From the NCBI RefSeq assembly GCF_001447995.1, contig NZ_LDPE01000002.1:124001-188000 (forward strand): 64,000 nt of DNA. The letters run 5' to 3'. Below are positions 9,275 to 18,704 of the stretch, in pieces (the stretch's first letter is position 1; each line of letters begins with the position of its first letter). The notes below the pieces were generated by a model. It was not told the DNA's origin. It made no database searches and worked only from the letters and a program-made list of their open reading frames with translations. This DNA comes from Maribacter dokdonensis DSW-8. GTDB lineage: Bacteria > Bacteroidota > Bacteroidia > Flavobacteriales > Flavobacteriaceae. Both the position numbers and the translations under genes were made by a program.

Positions 9275-10345
9275 ATGAATACTTTTTTTGATACGGTACC
9301 AAAAAGTGCACTTTACTTCTTTATAGCTTCTACCCTTGGCGTTCTAATTGCCTATTGGGTCATTTCCTTTTTCATCAAAAAATATGGTAAAGACCCTAAA
9401 TATCTACTACCAAACGGAGCATTCAAAAAAATTAGTAGACCCATTTTCTTGATCATATTCTCGATTTGGTTGCGATCGGAGTCTATACGAACTTTATTAC
9501 AATTAGAAGAGCATGATTACTGGTTTAAGAAAACAAGTACTATTCTCTTTATTGCATCTTTAACCTGGTTGTTGCTCAATTTATTAAAGATTATAAAAAC
9601 TGTAATTGTCAGTAACTATGATGTTCACGTAGAAAATAATTTGAAAGCCCGAAAAATCTACACACAGTTCAACATACTGGAACGTATATTTATTTTTACC
9701 ATCATTATATTGGCCATTGGCGCAGTTCTTATGAGCTTTGAAAGTATACGTGAGCTGGGTGTCAGTATTTTTGCCTCTGCAGGTGTTGCTGGTATTATTA
9801 TAGGTTTTTCAGCACAAAAAATGATAGGTACCGTTTTGGCAGGTATTCAAATTGCCATTGCGCAACCCATAAAAATTGATGATGTGGTCATTGTAGAAGG
9901 TGAATGGGGGCGTATTGAGGAAATAACATTGACCTATGTTGTGGTTAAAATTTGGGATAAGCGAAGGTTGATCGTACCCACCACGTATTTTATTGAAAAA
10001 CCATTTCAAAACTGGACCAAAACCTCATCTGATATTTTAGGAACCGTTTTTCTTTATACCGACTATACTGTACCTTTTGATGCCTTGCGTGAAGAACTGA
10101 CCAAGATTTTAAAAAGTACAGATTTATGGGACAAAGAGGTTAATGTACTTCAAGTAACCGATAGCAAACAAAATTGTGTAGAAATAAGAGCCCTTATGAG
10201 CGCTAAGGACTCGCCCACTGCTTGGGACCTACGTGTTCATGTTCGTGAAAAGCTCATTACCTTTTTACAGGAAAATTATCCTGAGAGTATTGCCAAGAAT
10301 AGGGTTTTATTGGAAAAATCTACGGAAGAAAATAACAATTCATAA
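9275..10345 (+). CDS. Mechanosensitive ion channel, MscS family
   Basis: A 356-aa inner-membrane protein that would open on membrane tension to release solutes. N-terminal transmembrane helices cover about residues 10-155. The pore helix and beta domain follow: FASAGVAGIIIGFSAQK, the start of the MscS signature, then AQPIKIDDVV and GEWGRIEEI, and a soluble C-terminal cage region to the end. The length is larger than E. coli MscS (286 aa) because of additional N-terminal helices. The next gene starts 9 bp downstream, so the two are probably co-transcribed. Tension threshold and selectivity cannot be deduced. Confidence 0.92.
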   Translation: MNTFFDTVPKSALYFFIASTLGVLIAYWVISFFIKKYGKDPKYLLPNGAFKKISRPIFLIIFSIWLRSESIRTLLQLEEHDYWFKKTSTILFIASLTWLLLNLLKIIKTVIVSNYDVHVENNLKARKIYTQFNILERIFIFTIIILAIGAVLMSFESIRELGVSIFASAGVAGIIIGFSAQKMIGTVLAGIQIAIAQPIKIDDVVIVEGEWGRIEEITLTYVVVKIWDKRRLIVPTTYFIEKPFQNWTKTSSDILGTVFLYTDYTVPFDALREELTKILKSTDLWDKEVNVLQVTDSKQNCVEIRALMSAKDSPTAWDLRVHVREKLITFLQENYPESIAKNRVLLEKSTEENNNS

Positions 10346-10354
10346 TTTAGCTTA

Positions 10355-11194
10355 ATGAAACATATATTCTTGATTCTTTTTCTTTGTGTGTGCATTTCAG
10401 TTCAAGCCCAACAAATCACCTGCTCCCCAAAAGACAGAGCGGCCGTTGAGAGTAAACTAGTTGAAATAGACGGTATGTTTCAGAATGATATTGGCGCCAC
10501 CATGGTCAGCGTTGGTAAAACGTTTTTGAAAACACCGTATGTTGCCAAAACCTTAGAAATTGGTGATACAGAAACCTTGGTTGTAAATCTACAAGGATTG
10601 GATTGCACCACTTTTGTGGAAAACGTGCTTGCATTTACACTTTTACTTCGCCAACATGAAAAATCGTTTGATGCCTACTTAAAAAATCTCGAAATTATTA
10701 GATATAAAGATGGTTCTTTAAATGGTTATGCTTCTCGCCTTCATTATTTCTCTGAGTGGATTGCCAACAATGCCGAAAAAGGACTTCTTAAAGACATAAC
10801 AGGCGAAATTGGTGGCGCAGCAATCACAAAGGATATCAATTTTATGAGTACGCACAGGGATTTATATCCCTTCTTGGCAGATGATTCCAATTTCTCAAAA
10901 ATTAAAGCTTCAGAGAACTATTTAAATAATCAGGCTATTTGTGTACTGGCCCAGGATGATATTGCAGCCAACGAACATTTAATACAAACAGGTGATATTA
11001 TTGCTTTAGCAACTTCCATTAACGGTTTAGATGTAACCCATACGGGTATTGCCACCAGAGAAAAAGATGGTAGAATTCACTTACTACATGCATCAACCGG
11101 GTCTATGGAGGTTGAAGTATCAAAAAAACCGCTGGCAGATTATCTAAAGGGCATTAAAAGCAATACGGGTATTATGGTGGCAAGACCTCTTTAA
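10355..11194 (+). CDS. DUF1460 secreted amidase/peptidase-like protein
   Basis: 279 aa with a signal peptide (MKHIFLILFLCVCISVQAQ). It matches the DUF1460 (N-acetylmuramoyl-L-alanine amidase-like) family, which adopts an NlpC/P60-like cysteine-peptidase fold. Visible catalytic candidates are Cys84 in GLDCTTFVEN and His229 in DVTHTGIA; His242 and His245 follow nearby. A periplasmic cell-wall role is inferred from the family. It follows the MscS gene by 9 bp. Its TAA stop overlaps the stop of the convergent AraC gene by 4 bp (11191-11194), so no separate terminator fits between them. Confidence 0.85.
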   Translation: MKHIFLILFLCVCISVQAQQITCSPKDRAAVESKLVEIDGMFQNDIGATMVSVGKTFLKTPYVAKTLEIGDTETLVVNLQGLDCTTFVENVLAFTLLLRQHEKSFDAYLKNLEIIRYKDGSLNGYASRLHYFSEWIANNAEKGLLKDITGEIGGAAITKDINFMSTHRDLYPFLADDSNFSKIKASENYLNNQAICVLAQDDIAANEHLIQTGDIIALATSINGLDVTHTGIATREKDGRIHLLHASTGSMEVEVSKKPLADYLKGIKSNTGIMVARPL

Positions 11195-12087
11195 GCAGTA
11201 CCACCCGCCAAGGCCAACAAGTATTTTTTAGGTGTTGTATTATACTTTTTCTTAAATGCCGCAATAAAATGACTAGAGGTGCTATACCCAACCCTTAACC
11301 CTATTTCATTCACATTATACTGACCGGTTTCTAATAACCGCTTTGCATAATCCATCTTATGATCAAATAAAAAGCTGTATACAGAATCGCCGTAAATTTG
11401 TTTAAAACCTTCTTTTAAACGTTTTAAACTCAGTCCTACTTCACTTGACAGTTCTGCCAATGTTGGTGGTTCGGCCATATTCGCCAAAATAATTTCTTTG
11501 GCTTTCTTGATTTTCTTTACATTCTCCTCATCTGCCAAATACGGGCATTGTTCAATATCTGCATTAGGACTTCTATTAAAGTACAAGGCAATCAATTCAT
11601 AAATCTTACCTTTTACGTACAACGATTTTATAGAAGGATGTAGATTATAATTCACAATCTGACTTAATATAACGGCAATAGAGGGTGAAAAAGGTTCTTG
11701 CGCATAGTACTTTTTTTCTTTGTTATCTGCACTTAAAAACGGAATATAATCTGCCTCTGCCGTAAAGAGGGAGTGAAATTTTCGTAAGGTCATCACCACA
11801 GAAACCAATGAGGATTTTGGATTAAGGTCCAAATTTAAAGGAAGGTCTAATTGGGTGTTATACAACAGTAAAGAATTCTCTTCCTTAACATCTAGGCTAT
11901 AATTTCCTTGATTAAAATTATAGGCTCCGCTTCCCTTAAGACAGAAGTGAAACTGTATGAACCGCTTATTGATATCACGGGTATACTGTACCATCCTATC
12001 CTCCTCATTCTGAAACTTTAGCACATAAAATCCGTCTTCTATCAAAACCTCATCGTATGACCCTTGAGCGTTACTTTTATCTTCCAT
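11191..12087 (-). CDS. AraC-family transcriptional regulator, divergent from the heme operon
   Basis: 298 aa. The C-terminal ~100 residues hold the two helix-turn-helix units of AraC regulators (ANMAEPPTLAELSSEVGLS, then LETGQYNVNEIGLRVGYST and FKKKYNTTPKKY). The N-terminal ~190 residues form a sensor domain without an obvious ligand motif. It is transcribed away from hemA with 192 bp between the start codons, and this arrangement makes it a candidate regulator of the heme operon, though AraC proteins also often act elsewhere. The stop codon overlaps that of the convergent DUF1460 gene. Confidence 0.9.
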   Translation of the reverse strand: MEDKSNAQGSYDEVLIEDGFYVLKFQNEEDRMVQYTRDINKRFIQFHFCLKGSGAYNFNQGNYSLDVKEENSLLLYNTQLDLPLNLDLNPKSSLVSVVMTLRKFHSLFTAEADYIPFLSADNKEKKYYAQEPFSPSIAVILSQIVNYNLHPSIKSLYVKGKIYELIALYFNRSPNADIEQCPYLADEENVKKIKKAKEIILANMAEPPTLAELSSEVGLSLKRLKEGFKQIYGDSVYSFLFDHKMDYAKRLLETGQYNVNEIGLRVGYSTSSHFIAAFKKKYNTTPKKYLLALAGGTA

Positions 12088-12237
12088 TTTTCAATTTCTA
12101 TTTTTATTCTATTTAGAAAGCATCTAAATAAAACACCTACTATTCGCTGATAACACTATAAAATTATAGCTAATTAACTGATAAATGTCATTTTTTATCT
12201 AAAAATTCGGCAGACGACATTAATTGTACCTCTAGCG

Positions 12238-12269
12238 TTGTTTTTATTGAATTGATGACCATATTTTTG
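12238..12269 (+). promoter_or_regulatory. Candidate promoter of the heme operon
   Basis: A TTG (12238-12240) lies 21 bp before TATTTTTG (12262-12269), matching the Bacteroidota sigma-factor pattern TTG-N17-23-TAnnTTTG. The hemA ATG is at 12280, so the leader would be only a few nucleotides long, that is nearly leaderless. Confidence 0.45.
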
Positions 12270-12279
12270 TACCCGCTTT

Positions 12280-13536
12280 ATGAAGGACTATCACATTTCT
12301 AAACACAACTCCTTTTACACCATTGGCCTTAACTATAAAAAGGCCGATGCCGAGGCCCGTGGTAAATTTAGTTTAGACGAAATTGCCATTGGTAAATTAC
12401 TTACCGAAGCTAAAAAGCAGGGAATAGATGGTTTATTGGCCACCTCTACGTGCAACCGAACCGAGTTACACGGTTTTGCCCAACACCCTTTTCAATTGAT
12501 CAAACTTTTATGTGATCATTCTAATGGTACCGTTGAAGCTTTCCAAGAAGTAGCTTATGTGTATAAAAATAAAGAAGCGATCAATCACTTGTTTCGTGTA
12601 GGTACAGGTTTGGACAGTCAGATACTTGGGGATTTTGAAATCATTAGCCAACTAAAGCAAAGTTTTAAGCGATCTAAAGAATTTGGTATTGCCAATCCGT
12701 TCATTGAGCGTCTTTGCAATAGCATCATACAAGCCAGTAAACGTATTAAAAACGAAACTGAGATTTCTTCCGGAGCCACATCGGTAGCCTTCGCGTCCGT
12801 ACAATACATTATGCGAAACGTTGAAAATGTATCGGATAAGAACATCTTATTATTTGGTACTGGTAAGATTGGCCGCAATACGTGCGAGAATTTAATAAAG
12901 CACACCAAAAATTCACATATCACCCTTATCAATAGAACCAAAGGTAAAGCTGAACAAATTGCAGGGAAGTTCAACCTTATGGTAAAAGATTATGGCGATT
13001 TACAATCTGAAATAAGAAAATCGGATATTCTGGTGGTTGCCACAGGTGCACAAAAACCAACGATTACCAAAGAATTGATCTATACCAATAAACCTTTATT
13101 GATATTAGATTTGTCCGTTCCTAAAAATGTTGATGCTTCCGTTTCCAATATGGAAAACGTAACCGTAATCCATTTAGATCATTTATCTCAAATGACAGAT
13201 GAAACCTTGGAACGCAGAAAACAATACATTCCAGATGCAGAAGCTATAAATGAAGAAGTAAAGCATGATTTCAACCAGTGGTTAGAAACCAGAAAATTTG
13301 CTCCTGTTATTAAAGCTTTAAAAAAGAAATTGAAGACCATTAAAGATGAGGAGCTTGACTATCAATCTAAAAAAACGGTAGATTTCAATTCGCACCAGGC
13401 AGATGTGGTTACCAATCGCATCATTCAAAAAATAACCAAACAATTTGCAAATCATCTTAAAGATGACTCGGTAGATTCCAATTCAAGTTTAGAATTTATC
13501 CAAAAAGTTTTTCAATTAGAATTGGACGAGAAATGA
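12280..13536 (+). CDS. hemA: Glutamyl-tRNA reductase
   Basis: Reduces glutamyl-tRNA(Glu) to glutamate-1-semialdehyde with NADPH, the first committed step of C5-pathway tetrapyrrole synthesis. 418 aa, typical size. Seen: the catalytic-cysteine motif STCNRTE with Cys58, the HLFRVGTGLDSQILGD stretch that contacts the tRNA end, the NADPH-binding Rossmann loop FGTGKIGRN near residue 193, and a helical dimerisation tail from ~310. It heads the hem operon and overlaps hemCD by 4 bp (ATGA), implying translational coupling. The next enzyme, HemL, is not in the window. Confidence 0.96.
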   Translation: MKDYHISKHNSFYTIGLNYKKADAEARGKFSLDEIAIGKLLTEAKKQGIDGLLATSTCNRTELHGFAQHPFQLIKLLCDHSNGTVEAFQEVAYVYKNKEAINHLFRVGTGLDSQILGDFEIISQLKQSFKRSKEFGIANPFIERLCNSIIQASKRIKNETEISSGATSVAFASVQYIMRNVENVSDKNILLFGTGKIGRNTCENLIKHTKNSHITLINRTKGKAEQIAGKFNLMVKDYGDLQSEIRKSDILVVATGAQKPTITKELIYTNKPLLILDLSVPKNVDASVSNMENVTVIHLDHLSQMTDETLERRKQYIPDAEAINEEVKHDFNQWLETRKFAPVIKALKKKLKTIKDEELDYQSKKTVDFNSHQADVVTNRIIQKITKQFANHLKDDSVDSNSSLEFIQKVFQLELDEK

Positions 13537-15113
13537 GTAAAGTAATACGATTAGGCACACGCGATAGCGAGTTAGCGCTATGGCAGGCAAATACCGTAAA
13601 AGACCAACTACAAGCATTAGGTCATACCGTAAAATTAGTCCCTGTAAAATCTACGGGAGATTTAATTTTAGATAAGCCTTTGTATGAATTAGGTATCACC
13701 GGGGTGTTCACCAAAACATTGGATGTTGCCATGATCAATGGTGATATTGATATTGCCGTACACTCCATGAAAGACGTACCCACTGCCCTGCCGCAAGGGA
13801 TTGTAAAGGCCGCCGTTTTAAAACGTGGCAATTACATGGATATCATGGCATTTAAGGACAATGAAGAGTTTTTGGGAGCACGCGATGCCGTTATCGCTAC
13901 CGGTAGTTTACGTAGACAGGCACAATGGCTCAACAGATACCCAACACACACTGTTGTAGATTTAAGGGGCAATGTAAACAGCCGTTTGGAAAAGTTGTAC
14001 AATAATAAATGGAACGGTGCCATTTTTGCCGCTGCAGGCTTGGAACGTATTGGTTTAGAACCGGAGAATACCATTGGTCTTACCTGGATGTTGCCCGCAC
14101 CTGCCCAAGGAGCTATTATGGTAGTAGCCATGGAGGACAATGAAGAAGTTCGTGAAGCATGTGCACAACTGAACCATGAGGAAACCGATACCTGTGTTAC
14201 CTTGGAAAGACAATTTCTTAGGGAACTGGAAGGTGGTTGTAGCGCACCTATAGGGGCACTATCCTATATCAACAAAGAAAATATTGTAACGCTAAAAGGC
14301 GTATTGTTAAATGTTGATGGAAGTAAAAAATTAGAAACAGAGCTAACTGCACCACTAGGCAAACACCAAAATTTAGGTATAGATTGTGCCAAGACGATTT
14401 TAGCACGTGGTGGTAGACGTTTAATGACAGAATTGGCAAGTGCCGGAACCGAGGTAAACATTTTTTCTACAAAGAAACTTACACCTCAACAGCAACTTAG
14501 CCTTAATATTTCTGTACATGCGGATTCAGATGATTTCATAAAAATCAATTTTAATCGTATTTCTCCGATTGTTCTCAAAAAGGAGCATAAGAATGTAGTC
14601 TTCACCAGCAAAAATGCCGTTGAAGCAGTATTGGCAAGTAGAGATGTGTCCGAATTAAATTTTGAGAATATCTATTGTGTAGGTAGAAAAACAAGACGAT
14701 TTATAAAAAATAAGTTTGGCAAAATAACGCATTACGAAAACAATGCGAAAGACCTGGCCAATCACTTAGTGGAATTTATTGATGGTACAGAAGTAACCTA
14801 TTTTCACGGAAATCTTAGCTTGGAAGAATTGCCTGTTATTTTAGAGGAAAACAATATTACGGTCAATGCCATTGAAGCATATAGAACAAAATTATCCGGT
14901 AAGTCCATATCAGAATCCGTAAAAGGCATCATGTTCTTTAGTCCGTCTAACGTTGAAAGTTATTTAAAAGAAAATTCAGCAGATAAAATTGCGTATTGCA
15001 TAGGCGAAACCACTGCAAAAGCGGCCAGGGAACATTTCACAGAAGTAAAAGTTGCCAAAATACCAACGGTAGAAAGTGTTATTGAATTGGTGAATGCGGA
15101 TTATGAAGATTAG
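13533..15113 (+). CDS. hemCD: Fused hydroxymethylbilane synthase / uroporphyrinogen-III synthase
   Basis: A 526-aa bifunctional protein. Residues 1-~305 are porphobilinogen deaminase: RLGTRDSELALWQA, the catalytic Asp81 in HSMKDVPT, TGSLRRQAQ, and the dipyrromethane-carrying Cys236 in EGGCSAPIG. Residues ~320-526 are a HemD-type domain (VVFTSKNAVEAV; FFSPSNVESYL; CIGETTAKAA). It makes linear hydroxymethylbilane and closes it to uroporphyrinogen III. Fusion of these two steps is known in Bacteroidota and would help channel the unstable bilane. Overlaps hemA by 4 bp. The HemD half is weakly conserved in general, so its limits are approximate. Confidence 0.94.
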   Translation: MSKVIRLGTRDSELALWQANTVKDQLQALGHTVKLVPVKSTGDLILDKPLYELGITGVFTKTLDVAMINGDIDIAVHSMKDVPTALPQGIVKAAVLKRGNYMDIMAFKDNEEFLGARDAVIATGSLRRQAQWLNRYPTHTVVDLRGNVNSRLEKLYNNKWNGAIFAAAGLERIGLEPENTIGLTWMLPAPAQGAIMVVAMEDNEEVREACAQLNHEETDTCVTLERQFLRELEGGCSAPIGALSYINKENIVTLKGVLLNVDGSKKLETELTAPLGKHQNLGIDCAKTILARGGRRLMTELASAGTEVNIFSTKKLTPQQQLSLNISVHADSDDFIKINFNRISPIVLKKEHKNVVFTSKNAVEAVLASRDVSELNFENIYCVGRKTRRFIKNKFGKITHYENNAKDLANHLVEFIDGTEVTYFHGNLSLEELPVILEENNITVNAIEAYRTKLSGKSISESVKGIMFFSPSNVESYLKENSADKIAYCIGETTAKAAREHFTEVKVAKIPTVESVIELVNADYED

Positions 15114-15146
15114 CCAATGGCTGTTGGCTAAAAAATTAAAAATTAA

Positions 15147-15234
15147 CGTCTTTGCGAGCATAGCGAAGCAATCTGTTTCTTAGGAACACCAACAAACAGA
15201 TTGCTTCGGAGCAAAAAGGCTCCTCGCAATGACG
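15147..15234. repeat. 88-bp intergenic palindromic repeat between hemCD and hemE
   Basis: The outer arms CGTCTTTGCGAG / CTCGCAATGACG pair with one mismatch. The inner arms CGAAGCAATCTGTTT / AAACAGATTGCTTCG pair perfectly over 15 bp, and a smaller hairpin GGAGC-N6-GCTCC sits inside. The sequence resembles mobile intergenic palindromes seen in many copies in bacterial genomes. Located inside the operon, it could form a strong mRNA hairpin upstream of hemE. No other copy was noticed in this window. Confidence 0.75.
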
Positions 15235-15247
15235 AACAACATAAACT

Positions 15248-16279
15248 ATGAGCTTAAAAAACGACCTATTTTTAAAAGCATTAAAAGGTGAGACTGTAGA
15301 AAGACCACCAGTGTGGATGATGCGCCAAGCGGGTAGATATTTACCTGAGTTTATGGCAATCAAGGAAAAATATGATTTCTTCACAAGATGTCAGACTCCT
15401 GAATTGGCATCTGAAATTACGGTACAACCTATTCGTAGATATGGCATGGATGCCGCTATTCTTTTTAGTGACATTTTAGTGATACCACAGGCCATGAACA
15501 TTCATGTGGAGATGAAACCGAATTTTGGTCCGTATTTGCCAAATCCTATTCGTAATCAGAAAGATTTGGATAGCGTTATTGTTCCAGATGTTCATGAAAC
15601 CTTAGGGTATGTAATGGAAGCTATAAAAGCAACCAAAGAAAAGCTGAACGATGAAGTTCCCTTGATCGGTTTTGCAGGTTCCCCTTGGACTATTTTATGC
15701 TATTGCGTACAAGGTCAAGGAAGCAAAACGTTCGACAAGGCTAAAGAATTGTGTTTTACACAGCCCGTGGTTGCTCATGAATTGCTTCAAAAAATTACCG
15801 ATACCACCATTGCCTATTTAAAGGCTAAAGTAGCTGCTGGTGTAAATGCAGTACAGGTATTTGATTCTTGGGGTGGCATGTTATCACCAACGGATTATCA
15901 AGAATTTTCTTGGCAGTACATTCAGCAGATTATAGATGCTTTAAAAGACGAGGCTCCGGTCATTGTTTTTGGTAAGGGATGTTGGTTCGCTTTGGGCGAT
16001 ATGGCAAAATCAGGTGCATCTGCATTGGGTGTGGACTGGACCTGCTCGGCAAGAAACGCACGTTATTTAAGTGGTGGCAAAATTACCCTTCAAGGAAATT
16101 TTGATCCTGCCAGATTGCTTTCTCCACCGGCAGAAATCAAGAAAATGGTTCACCAAATGATTAACGAGTTTGGCAAGGACAGCTATGTGGTTAATTTAGG
16201 GCACGGTATTTTACCCAATGTTCCAGTAGAAAACGCGAAAGCCTTTATTGACGCCGTAAAAGAATATAAGCCGGCTTAA
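15248..16279 (+). CDS. hemE: Uroporphyrinogen decarboxylase
   Basis: Converts uroporphyrinogen III to coproporphyrinogen III by removing four carboxyl groups. 343 aa, normal size. The signature [17 protein letters not shown] (residues ~19-35) contains the substrate-binding arginines, and the second signature region [16 protein letters not shown] is visible around residue 140, with the Asp-containing [13 protein letters not shown] strand near 72-84. The ATG at 15248 aligns with family N termini. It follows the palindromic repeat and probably continues the same operon; 42 bp separate it from the GNAT gene. Confidence 0.96.
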   Translation: MSLKNDLFLKALKGETVERPPVWMMRQAGRYLPEFMAIKEKYDFFTRCQTPELASEITVQPIRRYGMDAAILFSDILVIPQAMNIHVEMKPNFGPYLPNPIRNQKDLDSVIVPDVHETLGYVMEAIKATKEKLNDEVPLIGFAGSPWTILCYCVQGQGSKTFDKAKELCFTQPVVAHELLQKITDTTIAYLKAKVAAGVNAVQVFDSWGGMLSPTDYQEFSWQYIQQIIDALKDEAPVIVFGKGCWFALGDMAKSGASALGVDWTCSARNARYLSGGKITLQGNFDPARLLSPPAEIKKMVHQMINEFGKDSYVVNLGHGILPNVPVENAKAFIDAVKEYKPA

Positions 16280-16321
16280 TTCCAATCATTTGTAACATAT
16301 AGCCGAAATTACAGTAGCATC

Positions 16322-16864
16322 ATGAATTCTTTTCAACTACCAGATTTCGAAATCAATCCTATATCTGAGCGAGACGGGTGGCGATTATGTGATTTTTGCT
16401 GTGCAAACGAAAATCACTTAAGCAGATTTTTCCCTAGTACACTTGCGTCAAATTTAAATCCGACCCTGTCCAATCTCTTTGTTGAAAAGAAAGTCAGAGA
16501 GTTTATTAAACACGAGGAATATCTATTCACCCTAAAAGAGCCTCAAAACCGTAAAATAATAGGGCTGGTGTATGTAAAAGCTATTGATCTTGCTAAAAAT
16601 GAAGCAGAATTAGCCTATTGTATAGATTATAACCAAGCCAATAAAGGATACACCACTATTGCGGTAGAAACCATTTCTAAATGGGCATTACAAGTACCGA
16701 ATATGAATACGTTACGGATTCTTGTACACAAAACGAATATTGGTAGCATTAGGGTCGCAGAAAAATGTGGTTATCTTTGGAAAGAAACCTTAAAAAAATC
16801 CTTTACCCCACCTAACGAAGAACCGTTAGATATGGAACTTTACGTTTTAGAAAATGAAAGATAA
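16322..16864 (+). CDS. GNAT-family N-acetyltransferase
   Basis: 180 aa with the RimJ/RimL-like layout: an acceptor-side N terminus, then IIGLVYVKAIDL and ELAYCIDYNQANKGYTTIAVE (acetyl-CoA site region, residues ~100-118), and the motif NIGSIRVAEKCGY near the end, which is typical of this subgroup. Likely cytoplasmic and transferring acetyl groups to an amine, perhaps a protein N terminus or a small molecule. It lies between hemE and hemF and overlaps hemF by 11 bp, so it is co-transcribed with heme genes. No heme-related substrate can be claimed from sequence. Confidence 0.88.
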   Translation: MNSFQLPDFEINPISERDGWRLCDFCCANENHLSRFFPSTLASNLNPTLSNLFVEKKVREFIKHEEYLFTLKEPQNRKIIGLVYVKAIDLAKNEAELAYCIDYNQANKGYTTIAVETISKWALQVPNMNTLRILVHKTNIGSIRVAEKCGYLWKETLKKSFTPPNEEPLDMELYVLENER

Positions 16865-17756
16865 ATTTTACGCATACATACAACAACTTCAAGATACGAT
16901 AACCGCCAAATTAGAAGAAGTAGACGGTAAAGCTACTTTTCAAGAAGATATCTGGAAACGACCGGAAGGTGGTGGTGGTAGAACCCGTGTTATAGAAAAT
17001 GGGGCAGTGTTTGAAAAAGGAGGGGTAAATATTTCTGGTGTTCATGGCGAATTGCCCGATAGCATGAAGGCATATTTTAAAGTGAAGGAAGGTAATTTCT
17101 TTGCATGTGGATTAAGCTTGGTCTTGCACCCAAAAAATCCTATGGTGCCTACCGTTCATGCCAATTGGCGTTATTTTGAATTGTATGATGAGCAAGGTGA
17201 AATTGTAGATCAATGGTTTGGTGGTGGTCAGGATCTGACTCCGTATTATCTTTTTGATGAAGATGCCGTTCATTTTCACCAAGTATGCAAAACAGCATGC
17301 GACAAACATCAGCCAACATTTTATGATACCTATAAAAAAAGGTGCGATGAGTATTTTTGGAACACCCATAGAAATGAGGCACGTGGACTAGGCGGTTTAT
17401 TTTTTGACTATTGCAAAGCTACTCCTGAGATGAATATGCAACAGTGGTATGACTTTGTTACGGAAGTTGGCAACAGTTTCCTATCATGTTATGTACCAAT
17501 CGTTATAAAACGTAAAGACCTTGACTACACCAAGAAACAAAGAGATTGGCAAGAGATTAGAAGAGGAAGATATGTAGAATTTAATCTAGTCCATGACAAA
17601 GGAACTTTATTCGGACTAAAGACGAACGGAAGAATAGAAAGTATCTTAATGAGCTTGCCACCGCATGTACAATGGCGTTATGATCACCAACCCGAAAAAG
17701 GCAGTGAAGAAGAACGTTTACTACATGTTTTAAAAGCACCAAAAGCATGGGTTTAA
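16854..17756 (+). CDS. hemF: Oxygen-dependent coproporphyrinogen III oxidase
   Basis: Oxidatively decarboxylates coproporphyrinogen III to protoporphyrinogen IX using O2. 300 aa, the expected size. Signatures seen: GGGGRTRVIE, the substrate-binding stretch HANWRYFE, WFGGGQDLTPYY with its conserved polar residues, and RRGRYVEFNLVHDKGTLFGL. Presence of HemF rather than only the radical-SAM HemN fits aerobic growth. Overlaps the GNAT gene by 11 bp and the following DUF4421 gene by 10 bp, a tightly packed stretch of the operon. Confidence 0.95.
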   Translation: MKDKFYAYIQQLQDTITAKLEEVDGKATFQEDIWKRPEGGGGRTRVIENGAVFEKGGVNISGVHGELPDSMKAYFKVKEGNFFACGLSLVLHPKNPMVPTVHANWRYFELYDEQGEIVDQWFGGGQDLTPYYLFDEDAVHFHQVCKTACDKHQPTFYDTYKKRCDEYFWNTHRNEARGLGGLFFDYCKATPEMNMQQWYDFVTEVGNSFLSCYVPIVIKRKDLDYTKKQRDWQEIRRGRYVEFNLVHDKGTLFGLKTNGRIESILMSLPPHVQWRYDHQPEKGSEEERLLHVLKAPKAWV

Positions 17757-18691
17757 GGGTACTGCTTTTTTTGGGTATATGTTGCTCAATTAGCTGGTGT
17801 ACCGCTCAAAACTCTCATTACAAGGAAGACTTCCCTGATAAAATTACACTTCGACTAGCGTTACAGACAACTTCCAATAGTTTTACGCTTAGAGATAAGA
17901 TAACACGTAACAAAACGGAGTTTATACCCAATGACAAGAGCTATTTGGGCTTGTCCATTTTATTTCGGTTTTTAGAAGTTGATTTGGGTTATGCCCCCAA
18001 TTTCCTCTCGGAAAATAAGGATAACGGAGACTCCAAATTAATCACCTTTAATATTAGAACATTCTTTGGGCAGTACATGCAGACCATAGATTATTACAAG
18101 CAAAAGGGGTTCTTTATACGCACGCAAGATATTACCTTGCCCATAGATGACTTAAAGACCTTAAAAATAGGCGGAAGTTCTAGCTACATATTTAATCCGG
18201 ATTTTTCATTTAGAGCCATCGGTTTTCAGAACGAATGGCAAAAACAAAGCGTCGGTAGCTTTATTCCCAGCATAACGTATTACTATACCAAATTTAAATT
18301 GGAAGATCCGCTGATAGAGAATCAACTGGAAAAATCGTTCAAAATGGCTATTGGTCCGGGGTACTATTACAACTGGATATTTGACGAAAATTACCTGCTT
18401 TCGGCTGGTGCAACCGGTGGTTTAGGTTTCAATTATTCAAGTACGGACGGTGAGAAATCTTTTAACGGCTTGGCACAATTAGTTTTCAGAATGACGGGCG
18501 GATATAATTCCGAATCCTTCTTCGGCGGTGTAAATATCAATACGCAATTATTGAGTCATACTTCCGATGAGAATTTTATTTTGGACGATTCCATCAGTTT
18601 TTTAGAGTTTTATGTAGGGTATAGATTTGATGCCCCTAAAAAATGGATCGCTAAAGCCGATGAGATAAGTCGTAAATTTGGTATAGAATGA
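17747..18691 (+). CDS. DUF4421 outer-surface protein
   Basis: 314 aa with a signal peptide (about 20 residues, ending CTAQ). The body alternates short beta segments with aromatic ends (RLALQTTSNSF, SYLGLSILFRFLEVDLGYAPN, GFNYSS), and the last stretch FYVGYRFDAPKKW looks like a barrel-type closing strand. It fits DUF4421, a Bacteroidota outer-membrane-associated family of unknown role. The reading frame begins inside the hemF 3' end (10-bp overlap), so expression is linked to heme synthesis. No catalytic motif is visible. Confidence in the DUF assignment is moderate, higher for a secreted beta-rich protein. Confidence 0.7.
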   Translation: MGLRVLLFLGICCSISWCTAQNSHYKEDFPDKITLRLALQTTSNSFTLRDKITRNKTEFIPNDKSYLGLSILFRFLEVDLGYAPNFLSENKDNGDSKLITFNIRTFFGQYMQTIDYYKQKGFFIRTQDITLPIDDLKTLKIGGSSSYIFNPDFSFRAIGFQNEWQKQSVGSFIPSITYYYTKFKLEDPLIENQLEKSFKMAIGPGYYYNWIFDENYLLSAGATGGLGFNYSSTDGEKSFNGLAQLVFRMTGGYNSESFFGGVNINTQLLSHTSDENFILDDSISFLEFYVGYRFDAPKKWIAKADEISRKFGIE

Positions 18692-18704
18692 TAATCTTTA
18701 TCCC

